From contig JAGGNK010012892.1 of assembly GCA_017590115.1 (NCBI GenBank), forward strand, positions 2,210,351 through 2,274,350: 64,000 nt of DNA. Reading direction: 5' to 3'. The first letter of the stretch is position 1; the number at the start of each line of letters is the position of its first letter. The translations under genes were made by a program, and so were the position numbers. The notes beneath the pieces are model-generated. The model did no database searches. It was not told where the DNA came from and saw only the letters and a list, made by a program, of their open reading frames with translations. The DNA is from Montifringilla adamsi (Eukaryota > Chordata > Aves > Passeriformes > Passeridae). This document shows, in pieces, positions 1 through 14,206 of the stretch.

Positions 1-1034
1 CAGAGAAAAAGCAGAGTATGTTGGCTAATTCTGAAGTCCTTAAAACATTTGATGTAGCACGACACATAATGGAACCAGGGACACAATTTGCACACACCGT
101 GCCTAAAAACTACTAATGCTAATTGTTCTCAGATAACTCTTTTGAAATTTATTTTTTTCCTGATGATTTCTTCTTCTGTTCATTGAATGAATTCATAAAA
201 GAGAGACTTTGTGAAGTGCCCTGTACAATCTCCTCCTAAGATCAGGATCCTGTACTTGTATTGAAAAAACTCTGTACCATGCATCCATTATGTATACACT
301 CTAAAGTATTTCAAATGTGCAGATATGATTTGAGCATGCTACCTTTTTATTTATTATTAATATTAGAGAAAACTATTAATAAATTTATAATATAAGGGGA
401 TCTTTTTCCATTGTAGCACGAAACAGCAATTTGAAGACGACATTTAATTTACATAAAATATTTTGAAACTTAATTATTTCTGTCAAAGGATATTAAATAC
501 TTTGAAGTTGCAAAAAAAACCCTTTAGGTTATATAATATTACTTTGTTCCTATATTATAGTTGAGGAATGTGTAGTATTTGAAAGTATTTGTCCCTTGTT
601 TGTGGTTGTTCAGCTGGAAAGGCTTCTTTTATTGCTGTTTTCTAATGAAATGATGCACAACCACCACTCAACCTGAAGTAAAAAGGGCAAATAAATTGCT
701 TCTTTCAAAAACTCAGGCCTACATGTCTCCCAATTTAGAACACTGAAATCTTTACCTCTCCAAAATAGTAGGCCCATTCACCCTGAGATACTGTGAGGAC
801 AGCTACTCATCAAGTACATTCCTTCCTCTTTTTTTTTTTTCTTTTAGCAGGCCAACTAGAGGTCACTTTGTAGAAATTTGACCTTAGTCTGCACTAAGCT
901 GGAAAGATAAACTCAATTTCTTTTCAGCTAGAATCTATTTAACACCTGATTTGTCTAAAAAAATAGCTTTTATAAAATTTTAAAGCATTTTCAATATCAG
1001 ACTGAAAACTATTGCCCAGTTTAGTTGCTTCTCC

Positions 1035-1057
1035 ATAATAATAATAATAATGATGAT
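1035..1057 (+). repeat. Short ATA/ATG microsatellite
   Basis: About five ATA triplets run into two TGA triplets, immediately before a CR1 tail fragment. Confidence 0.85.
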
Positions 1058-1077
1058 TTTGATATTAATGTTATGAT

Positions 1078-1131
1078 GGGAGTTGGACTCCACAGTCCTG
1101 GCAGATCCTAACACAAGATATTCTATGATGC
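1078..1131 (+). mobile_element. CR1 LINE 3' tail fragment (degraded)
   Basis: Resembles the CR1 3' end: GGGAGTTGGACTC near the start and GATATTCTATGATG at the end, with decay between. Only about 54 bases remain, directly after an ATA-type simple repeat. Confidence 0.55.
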
Positions 1132-4100
1132 AGTAATCATTTCACCATTGCTTGCCTAATCACACATCGTGAGAAGTCATGTACTTCTGTTTCCTGGAAA
1201 GAAATTTGTTCCCAGAATTTTACAGAATTTTTATCTGCCTCTCTGGTTGTCATAAAAGTAGTCAAGAGAACTGCACTTAATTTCACCTTATTTTGAAGGA
1301 CAAGAATATAAATTTGCTGAGTATATTTTGCTAATATTTTTAAGTACTTTAGAGATTTTTTTTTTTAATGAGGTATCTCTTACTTAGAAATACAGCTACA
1401 TCACATGCAACATTAATAACACTGGTATTGAAAGGACAATTCAACCACCTACCTTTAGTCCACTGGAAAAAAAAGAAAAATCTGGGTTTTTTTCTGAGAT
1501 GCTCCACAAATATCTGGGTTTTTTTTTTTTTCAGTTCTATTAGAAAGTGATTACCCCCTGCTCTTCACAGCCAAAAGTCTCTGTTATACACTGCAAGTCC
1601 TATTTTGTCACCCTGAACAAACTACATTTTGATCCTGACAGAAGACAACAACCAAGCAAAGGTACCACTTCAGCCTGATTTCATCTCATGAGCAATTATC
1701 AAATGCAAATAAAGCTGTCCAGTTCACATGGTTTTGGTACCTTTCCTCACAGGAATACTTTTACAAGGACATTCCATCTTCTGGCATGATTGTTTCAAAT
1801 GAAAAAATGGCTTCTGGCTGCCTCAAAGATGCTGAAGTTGACTCTAGGTGGAAACCCACATTTTCATGCACGGACACTCCCAGGTGGGTTTTTAAACTTT
1901 CTAGGTGCGCTTTTTGAACAGATTTTACTCTCAAACACTACACAGTAACTTCTGCTTATTTTTTTTACTCTATAAACTTTACCATTAGTCCCCTCCATAA
2001 CTAAGAGAAATATGATTTCTCCACATTAAACATTTGTCAAATGAAAAGAGGATCAACTGCTATACACAGTTACTTACACTACTTTCATCATAACCAAAGA
2101 GCCCTTACAATGGGATAACACAACTTTTGTTGCTTTTGTTTTAATTATGCATTTATGCAGACCCTCCAGAAATACAAGCCAGAACTGGCAGTGTTTATTC
2201 CATACACTGGAGTGACAAACATACTTACAGTCAGAAATGTTTCCAAACGAAGAGCTACACTTTTAACTCGTTTATAAACTTACAGAAAGTAATTTTTTGA
2301 AGGGCCTTGCCACCATTACACCCACAGGAGAGATAATTGTTAACACAGTACAAGGGTTTCATCTCAGGTACCTCAGAGTGCAATACCTGGATCGCTGGAA
2401 AAGCAACAGCTGCAGTGTAATACAGGGAAAGGCAGTTATGGAAACCAGTGTGATGCCAAGTTACTAAGCATTATCAAATAAGTTCTCCTGCCAACTATAG
2501 GAGAGAGCTTTAATCCATAGCTATAAAAATAAACACCCCAGCCCACAAAGATTAACAGTATTTCCTGCCTTTCTGCACTGGCTACAAAATATTTTGATTG
2601 CACTTCTATCAGGATCTAATTGAAGTACAGAAAATGCTTGTCAGAATGGAATTTTAGAAAGCTGATGTCAGTGTCATATTTCATACTTCCATTTTCCCAA
2701 GCTATGCTTATCAACTAGGGGGTAAAAAGAGGGAAGAGAATTATTTAGAGAAACAAAGAAACATATCTCATGCCATTATAATTAGTTATTAAATACAAAA
2801 GCATGTCAAGCCATTATTTTTTTTTTAATGTATGTTTTCTTGATTATTTTCATTCTGGAACACAAGGCATATTATTAACAAATACACAATATTAAACAAT
2901 TACTTAAATTCAACCACATTGCTTACTAAGTTCTGGGACAATTCCAGAGAACACTAAGTAGCACAAAAATTTAAGATCTTTTAAAAAACCCCAGAAAATC
3001 ACTAAATTTTAATTGAAATCTGTGCTGATTTAGCACAAGGCTGAAAGACAGATATACTTTCCTTTTCCCCTTTTGTTTCCTCTCCCAGTTCTCCCCAACA
3101 ATCCACTGCTGTGTGATGCTGCAAAGAAAGAAACCAGTGAAACAACAAATGTCTCCTCTCAACATGGGGCTCAACTCTTCCCCCACCTGAGTTTCACAGC
3201 TTGTGAATTCTCTGGCTCCATGTCCATTTTTCTTGTTTACGTAATTTTTGAATCAAGTCAGCATACTGGAAACACCCATAGTAGTGCTCCAGCAAGGACA
3301 GAGATCTTCCTGGCTCAAGGGACAGCTGTTACAGATGTTGTGGAAGAGATGAGGGGTGCTTATCTCACTGTATTAAGGACTACTTACACAGGGACATCAG
3401 TTAAGAAATTCTCCTATTGTAAAAAGCCTGACTTCTAAGTACATTTTTGTCTAGTAATTCAGTTTTTTTAAATTAAAAAAGCTTAATTTTTCAGAACAAG
3501 TTAAATTTGTTTTACACTATTTTCTGCCTCTGTTGGAAATACAGTTTGACCAGAAGAGAAAGAAATTTTAAAGCATAAGTTTTTCCTAAACATTTCCTTA
3601 AAAATTGGTGGGAAAAAATAAATAATATCCCACTATGCCAACATTCACAACGTCTTGCTTTTCTTATTAAGTGATACATTCTAATACTCATTCATCAAGA
3701 TAATCAATGCTTTTCTTACTTTTGCCCCACATATGCATACAAAGATTTGTTTACACACACTTCAGCATTTGCCTCAGCCTATTAAGAAGAGCTCTGTAGC
3801 AATCAGGACATTTCTGTATTTCCAGATTACATGATCTCAAGAACTTCAAATGTTCACTTATGTGGATATTAATCTTATCAGCTGCTTTTCTTCCTGAATT
3901 AACATACAGAAAAGAACAACATGGACATAATTTGCCTAATTTTATTCATTTCAGTGGACCACGAGTTTGATGATATCCCAATGCTTTATTTAAATAACAA
4001 AACATTTCAGGGAGGAGGAGACAAACAAGCCTCCTACAGTTATGTTTAGGTAGTACTATTAGTAGTTTTACTAATATCACAGAATCTAAGGCAACACTTG

Positions 4101-4806
4101 CAGTCCTAACAAGGACTTGCCCAAATCCTGAGGGACCAGGCAAAAAGATCTGCTCCCCTTTTAAGACACGTACAATTGTATCAGTGAAAATACTGTGTTA
4201 TCTACTTCTGAGCAGGAATTAACACACTGAAACCTGTCTGTTTCTTTCCCATGCAACATCACATGGCACCTGAAATGGCACCCACTGATCATGCAATACA
4301 AGGACATACCAGGGCCCAACTTCTCACCCAGGAGGGAAGAAAAGCTATTTTTCATGTTCTCCAATTAGGAAAAAGAACTGTGAATCTCAGTAACAACATC
4401 ACAACAGCTGAATGAGGCCCTAATCCAAACCTTAATTTGGGCTTTTCAGGGCTGCGTTGGAGGAGAATCCAAGAAGTAGCCAACAACAGCTTGTTACATT
4501 TTCAGTTGTTTTTCCAGTTTAGAAGTGTGTGTGCACTGTGGGAGTTTCTCCTAACCCCAAATTACAGCCTGGAGGTTAGGAAATATTTCCAAATTTATGC
4601 ATGTCTTTTACATGCAAGGTAAACTTAGCAAGGATAAGAATTTCTTTGCATGACTGCTAACTATGATCTGCATTAGCTGTACACACCACAACAAACACCA
4701 CAATAGGAACTCATCAGTTTTTAATACATTCCAATTTTAAAGACAATGGGGCAAAACACAGAACATGGGGCACCCCTGGTCTCTGGATTATCTTGCAGAC
4801 CTTTAA

Positions 4807-4857
4807 CTGGCGTAAATTATTCCACTGAAGTAATAGTAGCACTGTAATTTACACCAG
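4807..4857. repeat. Imperfect palindrome, possible ancient amniote repeat
   Basis: CTGGCGTAAATT (4807-4818) and AATTTACACCAG (4846-4857) are inverted copies with one mismatch and a 27-base spacer. Sequences of the form CTGGTGTAAAT...ATTTACACCAG occur widely in reptile and bird genomes as an old dispersed repeat; the family name is not certain to me. Confidence 0.5.
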
Positions 4858-6102
4858 ATGAAGACCTACTCCAAGATCTGCCTCTTTAAAACAGAAATGT
4901 CAGGAGAGTAAGTCAAATGATCTGACTTGACAGTACATTTTTTTCATGCATTAATAACCAAAGTATGAAATTGCAATCAAAGGAAAAATATACTGCAAAA
5001 TTATTTGGTGTTGAAAACCAACCCCAGAGAATCCACTGCAGATGTGAACTTGGTTCAGCACTGCTCAAACAAGCCTTTCTGAGGCATCCTGGGTGGGACT
5101 TGGCTGCCAACACAGCACCTTGAAACCCAGAAAACCCCGACTGGTGCTGAGTTTTCTTTGGGGGATAAGGGGATTGGGTTTTTAGTGTGAGGTTTGTGGT
5201 TGGGGTTTTTTGAGGCCATAAGGTCCGGAGACAACTGCTGTCCTGTGGAAGCATCTTGTTCCAATCTCCCTGACTAATGTGTACTGAGGATCCCATTTGT
5301 ATATCTCCATCTACCCAAGTATGGCAGTAGCCAACAATCCTTGAGTTTAGTGCCAAAAATAATGTTAGTGTATTTCCTCTTAGCGAAGTCAGAAGAACAG
5401 TCATCTAGAAAGAACCATGGAGACAGAGCCAGAACAGAAATTAGATATCACACCAGCATCTCCCCAAAATTAACAATCTACCATAAATGCCAAATTATAA
5501 CTTGATGTTACCACAATTCAAGTATGGCCTTTGACAGAAGTTTAATTGCTGGAAAATTTCTATCAAGTCTCAGTGGCTAAGAATATAAGTTCTAAACAAA
5601 TTTTTCTAAAGAAACCAAGACAATCTTAAACTGACAGTTTAAGATCATGAAAGTTAAACACAGTCTATTCCCTTGTCCACTGGCAAAATGAATGAAAGCA
5701 GACCCCTCCATTAATTGGGTTTTTAATCATAGTTAAGCTCAGATAAGAATTTGCACTCGAAATCTGAGACTTGAAGCACACAGGGAAATGTCTGCAGCAT
5801 GCATCAATGACCTTTTGTAACTGAGTTCTGGTATTGAAACAGGACTTTTCAAACGTCCCAGCATGATCAGTTCTAGGGCCTTGGTCCAGATCCAAAACTC
5901 TGGACTTGTTTAATAAGGAGATTCCAGGCAGCCCACAGCTGACCCTGGGCAGCCACACTGGAGCTCCAGTTTGCTGACGTGGACACGCTCTGTGCTGGGG
6001 ACTGAGTAGGTCCAGATGCTCCTTCTCTCTTCAGAAAGGAAATTATAGTCTATAGAAGAGGAGCTTGGCACAGCCAGCTTTCTAAACTAGGAAATTTCAT
6101 GA

Positions 6103-6410
6103 TCTGTTGGAATATATTAACATGTACATTTTTAACTCCAACAGAGACATGGCTTGTCTCTGGAACAAATGCTTGATAGGAGCAGAGTTAGAGGGCTAAG
6201 AGAATGCAAGGGGCTGGGTGATTTCATTACCCCTAAGCTAAGGCAGTTGGCAAATATGGGTATGGCTTACTGCTTTTTTGCCTTTTTTGTTATGAATTGT
6301 ATGGATAATTGATGGCAGGTTGCCTAGAGCCTGGGACAGGCCTCCTTCATGAAAGCTGAAGTAAATAAATGGTGGGTTTCGCTTATTTCACTCGTTCTGT
6401 GTGAAATTCA
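6103..6410 (+). mobile_element. Possible LTR-like segment
   Basis: Starts with TGTTGGAATA and ends in TTCA. Near the 3' end it carries AATAAA (in GTAAATAAATGG) followed by a T-rich stretch that would fit an R-U5 region. No target-site duplication was found, and no internal retroviral sequence. Confidence 0.2.
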
Positions 6411-9400
6411 GGAATTACAAAAACTGGCTTGGCATTTAAATGTACCAGACTAAAAGAAGGGAGAAGGCTCATCACACACAGTGGCAGCCTGGATGTCACC
6501 TCAGGATCAGCTCATGGGTCTCAGCACTGACATCAGGCCCAACCTCTTCTGGTGAAAGGGAGAAATTTCCAAGCAATTTTCAAAAGACCACTTGGTTTAT
6601 ATCAAACTCTGAATTTACACTACATCCTGCAGACCAGAGGAAAAACAAATAAAACATGTGAAACAATAAAAAGCATGTGAACAAATAAAACCTGGGAGCT
6701 GCATGATAAAAAGAAAAAAAAAGTTTCACTCATCATTTTCTCAGCCAAAATTTTTCTTGTACAAATAAACCTGTAAATATCAGATTCAAATAAAGTGTTT
6801 ATCATCTCAGTTATACACAGAATCTGCACAGGTGGCTCTCCTTCAAACAATTTCAGTGAATAGTATTTTCACTACATTAACTATATCTAAGGTTGGTAGC
6901 TCAGTGCCAAGCATATCAGAATCAAATTTCCACTTCACAATCACCTTGGTTGTGAAAATAAAACTTCACTGTTAAAAACATTAACTTGAAATTAATCACT
7001 TTCATGCTGATCTATAGAGACAAACAATGAAAGTGTACATGTTTATTCTGTTTTTCCAACGTAGGAATCAACTCAGAATCATAATTAGGATCAGCAGCCA
7101 AGCACTGGTTTTCTGTTTGTTTCACTAATGGGAATTGATACATATTAAAGAAACTAGTTCTCCCTTTTTACCCTCAAAGTAATTAATTTACAACAAAAAC
7201 AAATTTGGAGCGAATGATATGTGTTTCTTTCATGGCACAGAACTGAGGGAAGGCACAGCATGAGGGAAGGCATAACTAACCATGCATTTCCCATAACTGC
7301 TATCTAATTTCAACTTAACTGCACTGTAAGCTCTATAAAGTCCCTCCATGAAGTAAATTTTCTGTGCACACCTCATTGCTCTGGCTGCCTGGATTTATGT
7401 AATTGAGAAAAGTTGGAGGTCAATATGGAAAAAGGCCTCATTGATCACTGGAAAACTGTCTCTGAAAACAATACACTCCAAGGAGCCCAGTGCTAAAGGC
7501 ACAAAGACAGAAGAGCCAACTGGTAAGGTACAAAACCTGTGACTGCTTTATTCAGAACATAATTACCCTTGAGAATCTCTCAAGGGCAATAAATTAAATC
7601 CCAGATGCACACCTGGAAATAAGCACTGAAAGCACAGAATAGCACTGATGTCAGTCATCAACCTGATAACAGAAGCATCTTCTTTCAAACAGGACAGCAC
7701 ACAAAACGTCTAACAGTCTTTTGCAAAACATCCTCCTGCAACTGAGCTACACAACTGAATATTCCTGCCATTTTAGTGTCAAGCCTGAGAGACCAGGAGA
7801 GCTTATACTACTGCCTCAGAAGTGCACTACACAGGAGCCAGGCTATGCTTCACACAGGCTCCAGAACTGGCTTTACAAACATACTCCCTTTCAATCAGGC
7901 CTCAAAAGCACCTGATGTCCTGGAACCATCTTCTCTAACATTAACTTCTTATGAACATAGGTAACACCTTAAGCTGAGTGGAAAACTTTCCTACACAATA
8001 ACTGATTAATTTCAGGTAATTGCTGAACTATTCACGTGTTAGGAAAAGAAAGAATTCAAATGCCCAATGACTCCAAGAATATTTCTCAATCAGAAATGCA
8101 GAGTTGGGTTTGGATCAAAAAGAGCTGCAATATGTTTCAGTTTTTTCTGTTCCCTCTTCTGTTTTTATACTCTTATGCAGACTGCATAACATATAGACCA
8201 GTCTATTCAAGGCATCAAATCTTTCCTTTTTATTAGAAAAGGAATATTCATGTCCTGACCAAATAGTCCACATTAGAGTCCATAGTACTTACATTTCTTT
8301 CTGCAGAAAGTTTCTCTGAGTAAACACAGTCTAAAGCCCTGGTGCAACACATGCCATGAGCTTTAGTCACATATGACGTGCCAGAAATTTCACAGGCCAC
8401 AAAAACCTGCATTTTGCAAGCATGTCAGACTCTTCCTCATAGAGCTCTGAGTGTGCTAACACAGGTACTGGAAAACTCATTATGCATTTAGTTGGACTAA
8501 AAGGAGAATATTACCCTTCAGGCACTTTGCATGAAGACAATCTCATTTCCAAAACCAGATCGGTCTGGTTGCAGCCTCCTACAAGTTTCCCACAGGATGG
8601 GAATTTAAAAGGAAAAAAAACAAACCAACCAACAAGAAAAGTAGTGTAAGCTACAAGAGTAAAAAAGGTATTTTGAGGAAATACTTTGTGTTCTTTAGTA
8701 GTACATCTATCATTAGGGATAATATTTAGGTCTGCAATTTCTTGCAGCCTCAAATCTCCTACTGGGCTACAAAAAATGTATAGCAGGGAAGGGCACACGC
8801 CTACATCACCCTCAGGGTCAGGGGCTATGTTTAGTTCATTAAGACTTGAAAGAAACATTTCAGATGCCTGAAGATATTGTGCTGCATTGCACAAAAATAT
8901 AATTGCTGTAACTGCCTCTGTAATAACCTACAAGTTACACAGCAGATGTTTTTTCTTTTTCATATCTGTATTCCTGGAACATTGTCATTCTATTCCTAAT
9001 CAAACTGAAGATAAGTTTTTCAGTGTGACAGAGGCTATTATCAGCCAGAACCACCTGCAATTTTTTTTAATTAAATTTGCCTTAACCAGGCTTGTCCTAT
9101 ACCATTTGTTGATGTCTTCTCAGAGAAGGCAAGCAGTACAAGAAGCATTGTTTTAACAGAACGCACAAAGGGAAAGAGAAGCTTCTTCTGCATTAGCTCT
9201 GAAATATCTTGTCAAATCTTCATCTTCATTATGCTAAATAACTCCAGGATGAAGGAGAAAAAAAAAAAAAACCTCTGCCCATCCCCCAAAAATCTAACAA
9301 ACTTATACCACCCTGTGAAAAAATCTTGCCTTGTGCCTCCTGAGACAAATACAGAAAGAACCAGGCCAAAGCTAGATCTAGCTTCAAACTTCACAGTTTG

Positions 9401-10395
9401 TTAGATATCAAAAGGGGTCATAATAATTAGCTATTTGTCTTGCTTGATTCGGACAAAATATCCTAAAGCTCACTCTGCCATTTCAATAAATAGTTATAAT
9501 CCAAGACAAAAGCAAAAGCCAGAGGATCAGTGCGCTGGTATTTACATCTCATTGTGAGCTGCATTCCATTGTATAAACAAGTTACTTAGAATTTTCTAAG
9601 TCATGCAAACGTCAAGGAGGAATTTCAGTCTCAAAGCCTCCGGAAGGGAGGAGATTTAAGGGGAAAAAAAATAAAAATAAAAAGAAAGCAAGCGAGAGAG
9701 AAAGTACATGCACACAAGACTATGACTTTTTTAGCCATCTCATGAAGAACTAAAATCCACTTTGGGGTAAAAAAATAATTCCAATTTTTTGATTTGGTGA
9801 CTGGAAGCATAAGGTGGCAGTTATGACAAACTAAAAACTAACTTCAGTAGAAGCGTATCATTTTGCTAAAGAAGCACTAGATCTGTGCTTTCAAAGTAAA
9901 CAACTCAAAGTCAGAAGATGAACCACTCCATTAACGCTAGCCAGACTCAGATTTATAAGATTATGCTGGGAGATAACAGGCATCTATTAAAACCAGACCT
10001 TTTTTTCTTGTGTGAGGGTGGAAAGCAAAGGACAAACTGGGTAAAGGTCTTTATACATGGGCTCAGCACAGCCTATACCTCTACTGCAGTACCCTACAGT
10101 AAGTGCTGCACAGTGGCTCCCAGCTGTGTCCAAGAGCAAAGCCCGGAGGGCATCATTTGATGAAGCTACACATTTCCAGGAACTATTCTCCTGCATCCTA
10201 AGATCACCCCAGCTAATTTGACTATGGGTGCATACTATGTCTGGGTAACAGTACTATTTAAGAGTGCATGCTTTCACTCCAACTCATATTTCAATCCAAG
10301 ACCAGCTTTAGCTCAAAAGCAGTGCAATATTTCAGCTATATTCGCAGACTCCTTTTCAGAAGTTTAAACATTCAACCAACAGGGTAAGTAGACTT

Positions 10396-10408
10396 AAAAG
10401 AAAGAAAG

Positions 10409-10442
<34 letters not shown>
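10396..10442 (+). repeat. A-rich tract with 34-base pure A run
   Basis: Starts as AAAG units and becomes pure A from 10409 to 10442. No retrocopied gene is visible before it, so it is treated as a simple repeat. Length is likely to vary and to be error-prone in sequencing. Confidence 0.9.
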
Positions 10443-10446
<4 letters not shown>

Positions 10447-11624
10447 GCCCAGGCAGAATGCCTTACTCCTTTTCTCAAGAGAACTCTACTTGGCAGGTAG
10501 GACCAACGATGTAACTTGGGCTTTGAATGCAGGGATGTGGATGCAGTCGTGAAGAGCAGCAGCAGAGTTGTGCTTTCGCCCCTGGCATTTTAAAATTGCA
10601 GGCATGTCAGGAATTGCTCAGGTGTGATTCCAGCCCCAGTAAAAGAAAGGCAGGGTACTGTCACACCAGAAAGTTTCCTCTCATGTCATTGAGTCAACAC
10701 TCACTCACATTTCTAGGACTCAGACTAAGCCACAGCTGTATCCTGTTAGAAAACAGGACCATAGGAGCATCCCCTTTCCAGGCAGTCACATTCCCTTCTG
10801 CTATCATCACTCCAGCCTAGGGGTCCCAAAGCATTCTTCCAGACAGAGCTAGAGATCAGGATGTTAGAAGTGCCAAGTCACTCTCCTGACTAAGGCATGC
10901 TGAATTCTGTCCCAAACTTAAGCCCTTACTGAATCTCTTGCAGCTAAATGTAAAATTTAGCTGGAGTTCTTCTATTATATTAAGCATTATTAGGCACATA
11001 AATCATCTTGAGAACCCCAAAAGCCTTAACTTCCATGGTCTTTCGTACATGTGTATCTGAGATGATGCAAGAATCTCTGATATGTCAGATTTGAGCATAA
11101 ACCAAACTCAAACCAAAACCACCAAGATTCCCTTGGTTTCCAGTGAAACCAGAAACTGGGCTGTGTTTCTGTACTGATGTTTACTGATGGCAGGAAGCCA
11201 AATCACGTGAATTTGTGCAAAAATGTCAGTATAACTGATAAAAGTTATTTAGGATAGCTATTCCATTTAAGATAACTCACTGCTGCATCATTTTACCTAA
11301 TCAAATCTTACTTCAGCTTAAAAGACCCTGAAGCTTGCTGCCCTCTTTTAAAAGAAATACTGAAATAATTAAATTTTTCATTCATTAAAGAGAAAATAAA
11401 GGTATAAGTTGTCTCATTACAACAAATAAGACCATTCATGTGCCTCAAGTTAGGTTCTAAACTACTCTCCTGAAAGGGAGATTTAAATTACCAAATATTT
11501 ACTTTCCATGTTCATTACATTCAAACACAAAAAATAAACTGCCTGTAAAATAGATAAATTCCATACTGCAGAGGTTTCCTAGGAAACCAGGAAAGGCTCA
11601 AAGAAACAGAGAACAGCTGGAGGG

Positions 11625-11646
11625 AAAAAAAAAAAAAAAAAAAAAA
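11625..11646 (+). repeat. Poly-A tract (22 bases)
   Basis: Uninterrupted run of A in intron 1; no recognisable retroelement body precedes it. Confidence 0.9.
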
Positions 11647-12894
11647 GCCAACCCCAAGAACTAAGTGTTCCATAGCCTCATTTTAAAAACCATGAGAATT
11701 ATATCACTAACATTAAAGCATTGTCTTTCACACCGCTTGGCTCTGGCACTCTTCATAAGGGCAAACATGCACAGCCTAAAGAGACCAAGATTTAGCTCTT
11801 CTCTCCCCATCATCTCACCTTGCTCTTCTCTCCAAAAAACAAACCAAACCAAGAAGTGTGTTTTTGCTAAAATGTGGTAAAGCTGCAGAGTGATGGCGTG
11901 TACACTGAAAAGGACAGCCAGCCCCAGAGAGGTGCCTACTGAAACCTTACAGCAAGCAGGTGATTCACTAGCCAGAGATTTCTTTGCTGAGGAGCCAGAT
12001 TCCACTTCTGAAACCAGCCAGCTATTCAACATGAAAATCCATGCCATTCCAGAAATGTATTATTAGCACAATGACTCAGTATGTATATTACAGTAGTAGC
12101 CTAAGGCTTCGTTTGATATCAAGGATGCTTTGTGCTCTGCACTGCACAAATTCATAGGAAGGCCCTGCAATTTACAGTGAAAATATAAAATCAAAGCATG
12201 CTAAAGTTATTCAAGCTTACTGTCCAGGTTTAGATGGAATTTTCTATCATAACAGGAAGCAAAAAAAAAAGAAAAAGGGTAAAGGATAACTTACCTAACC
12301 TCATTCCTAATTTTTGAAGTAGGCTCCCAGCACTCTGCCAGACACTGCTATAACTCCAATATTCAGTGTGGTGACAGCAGCCATACTGTCATGTTGGCTC
12401 TTCCTTCCCCACATGGCTCCATTTTCCATGTTCTGCTTTGTTTGTCACCAGGCTCAATGCCTCTGACATCAGGTTCTTCCCTTCCTTTGTTGCCGCCAAA
12501 GAGTGTTCCAGTCCTTTCTGCCTCTTGCCAAAGCAAGCACTAAACATCTGGAAATCATCCTCCATGACTTTCACCAGTGAGGTGCATCTGCCTTGCACTG
12601 TAGTTCCCATACAGCAGGAAGACACCACAGTCACATATATATGTAAAATACCCTACAAAAATCTAACACACTATATATTAAACCAACTCAATCTTTACCA
12701 TGCAGTAAGTTACAAACATGTTATTTTCTTCAAAGATGTGAGCATATATACTGGGGATCTTTACAGACCACAACACTCCTGATTCCAGAGAGTTCTAAAG
12801 TAGAGATATTTACTCTTAGGATTGCGTTCTCTTCCTCACATGTGAAATCTTTTTAGTATTAGAAACCAACAGGTTTTCAATGCATGCATTATAT

Positions 12895-13260
12895 GTGCTG
12901 GTTTGGGAATTTTAAGGGTAAAAGAAGTCACTCTAATGGAAAATTAATACAGAGGAAAAGAGATACCACTTTTTGCCTGTGCCTCTGAAGGAGTGGAAAA
13001 TGTAGGCTATTTCCACCCTTTTCCACAGCCCAAAGTCACAACAGGACAATGACCCCTCGGTTGTATGGTGCTGGGGACTCCTTGAGAGGTCTGGGCCCCA
13101 TCACACTCCCAACCCCCTTCTGGAAGTTCCTGCCTCTTGCTTGTCTTCCTCTTCTATTCTCAGAACTTTGGACATGCTGAGGATTATTCAGAAGAATTTA
13201 AGGAAGCCTCCAGGAGCCTTTGAGAAGTGAGATAACCCAGCTACTCAATGGTATATTTCC
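12895..13260 (+). mobile_element. Possible degraded endogenous retrovirus solo LTR
   Basis: Begins TGTGCTGGTTTGGGAA, like the first bases of many avian ERV LTRs (TGTGCTGGTTT...), and the following 350 bases are more GC-rich than their surroundings. I could not fix a CA end or a target-site duplication, and no viral genes are present. Confidence 0.3.
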
Positions 13261-13980
13261 TGCCAAGGGGCTCATCACTGATATAAGCAAGAAAGCCAAA
13301 AATAGATCATACTTGGTTAAAAAAACCCCAAAACTTTATTAGTTTATTGATTATATCACTTGTCAACAATAATTCATAATCTGGATGAAATAAATTCAGG
13401 ATAATTTGATTATTCTGAAATAGCATAGATGGTTTAAAGATGACTAAATCATCCTCAGTATTTGGAAAATGAGACACTCCAGCTGAAGGAAAAAACTCCT
13501 ACTTTGAAGCAGAGAGAAAATAAGTCATAAATAACTGTCATAGGATAGCAATCACTTTGGCAATTCAGCACATTTTTATTAGATCTGAAGATTTGACAGA
13601 ACCTTGTAAAGAAAGTATATGTGAAAAGCTGAGTGTTAAACAGCTTCTGTTCGCTGCTTCTGCTTTAATTTTTTCCTTAAATATTTTTTCTTGATCTGCT
13701 GGGATGTTTATCCTGACAGGAGACATGAGATTTCGGACTAGAAAGTGATTTAGTATCAAGCTTGTCTATGATTTCTTGAAAGAGAGAGAACTGCTTTAAA
13801 CAAAATGTTCCCTCAGCATAACCTCTGAGTACCTATGATAATACAGCTGGCCCAAGACAGTTCTCCTCAAATGAGGAACAGTTTCCTTCTGGCTTTTAGC
13901 TGGATTTTCACTATCATTTTAATGTGAAGCAATAATCTTGGAGCATCTGGGCCAGGACAAACTCACAAATTGGCAGAAGG

Positions 13981-14206
13981 CAGGTTTAGATTAGATACTA
14001 GAAAGAAATTCTCTCCTGTGTGTTGGATGAAGCCCTGGAACAGGCTGCTAAGAGAAGCTGTGGCTGCCCCATCCATGGAAGTGTCCAAGGCCAGGTTGGA
14101 TGGGGCTGGGAGCAAGCTGGTGTAATGGAAAGTGTCCCTACTCTTGGCAGGGGGTGAAATGGGATGAGCTTCAAGGTCCCTTCCAATCTGAACAGTTCTG
14201 TGATGA
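13981..14206 (+). mobile_element. CR1 LINE, 5'-truncated 3' end
   Basis: Shows the CR1 3' terminal order: AGGTTTAGATTAGATACTAG, a segment like CCCTGGAACAGGCTGC, GAAGTGTCCAAGGCCAGGTT, and AAGGTCCCTTCCAA ending in GTTCTGTGATGA. It inserted antisense to COL5A2 in intron 1. No ORF2 sequence remains. Confidence 0.93.

Noticed and set aside
5160..5205. Possible G-quadruplex with runs of 5, 4, 3 and 4 G
   Set aside because: The third loop is about 23 bases, far beyond the normal limit.
4913..5404. 163-codon minus-strand open frame in COL5A2 intron 1
   Set aside because: No known domain, no convincing start context, sits within intron DNA and overlaps G/T-rich low-complexity sequence; consistent with a chance ORF.
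8511..8894. 127-codon minus-strand open frame
   Set aside because: Parts looked protein-like, but I recognise no family, and it runs on into poly-A/T-derived residues; treated as chance.
10396..10442. Poly-A as the tail of a processed pseudogene
   Set aside because: No gene-like sequence precedes the run and I saw no flanking duplication; simple repeat is the plainer reading.
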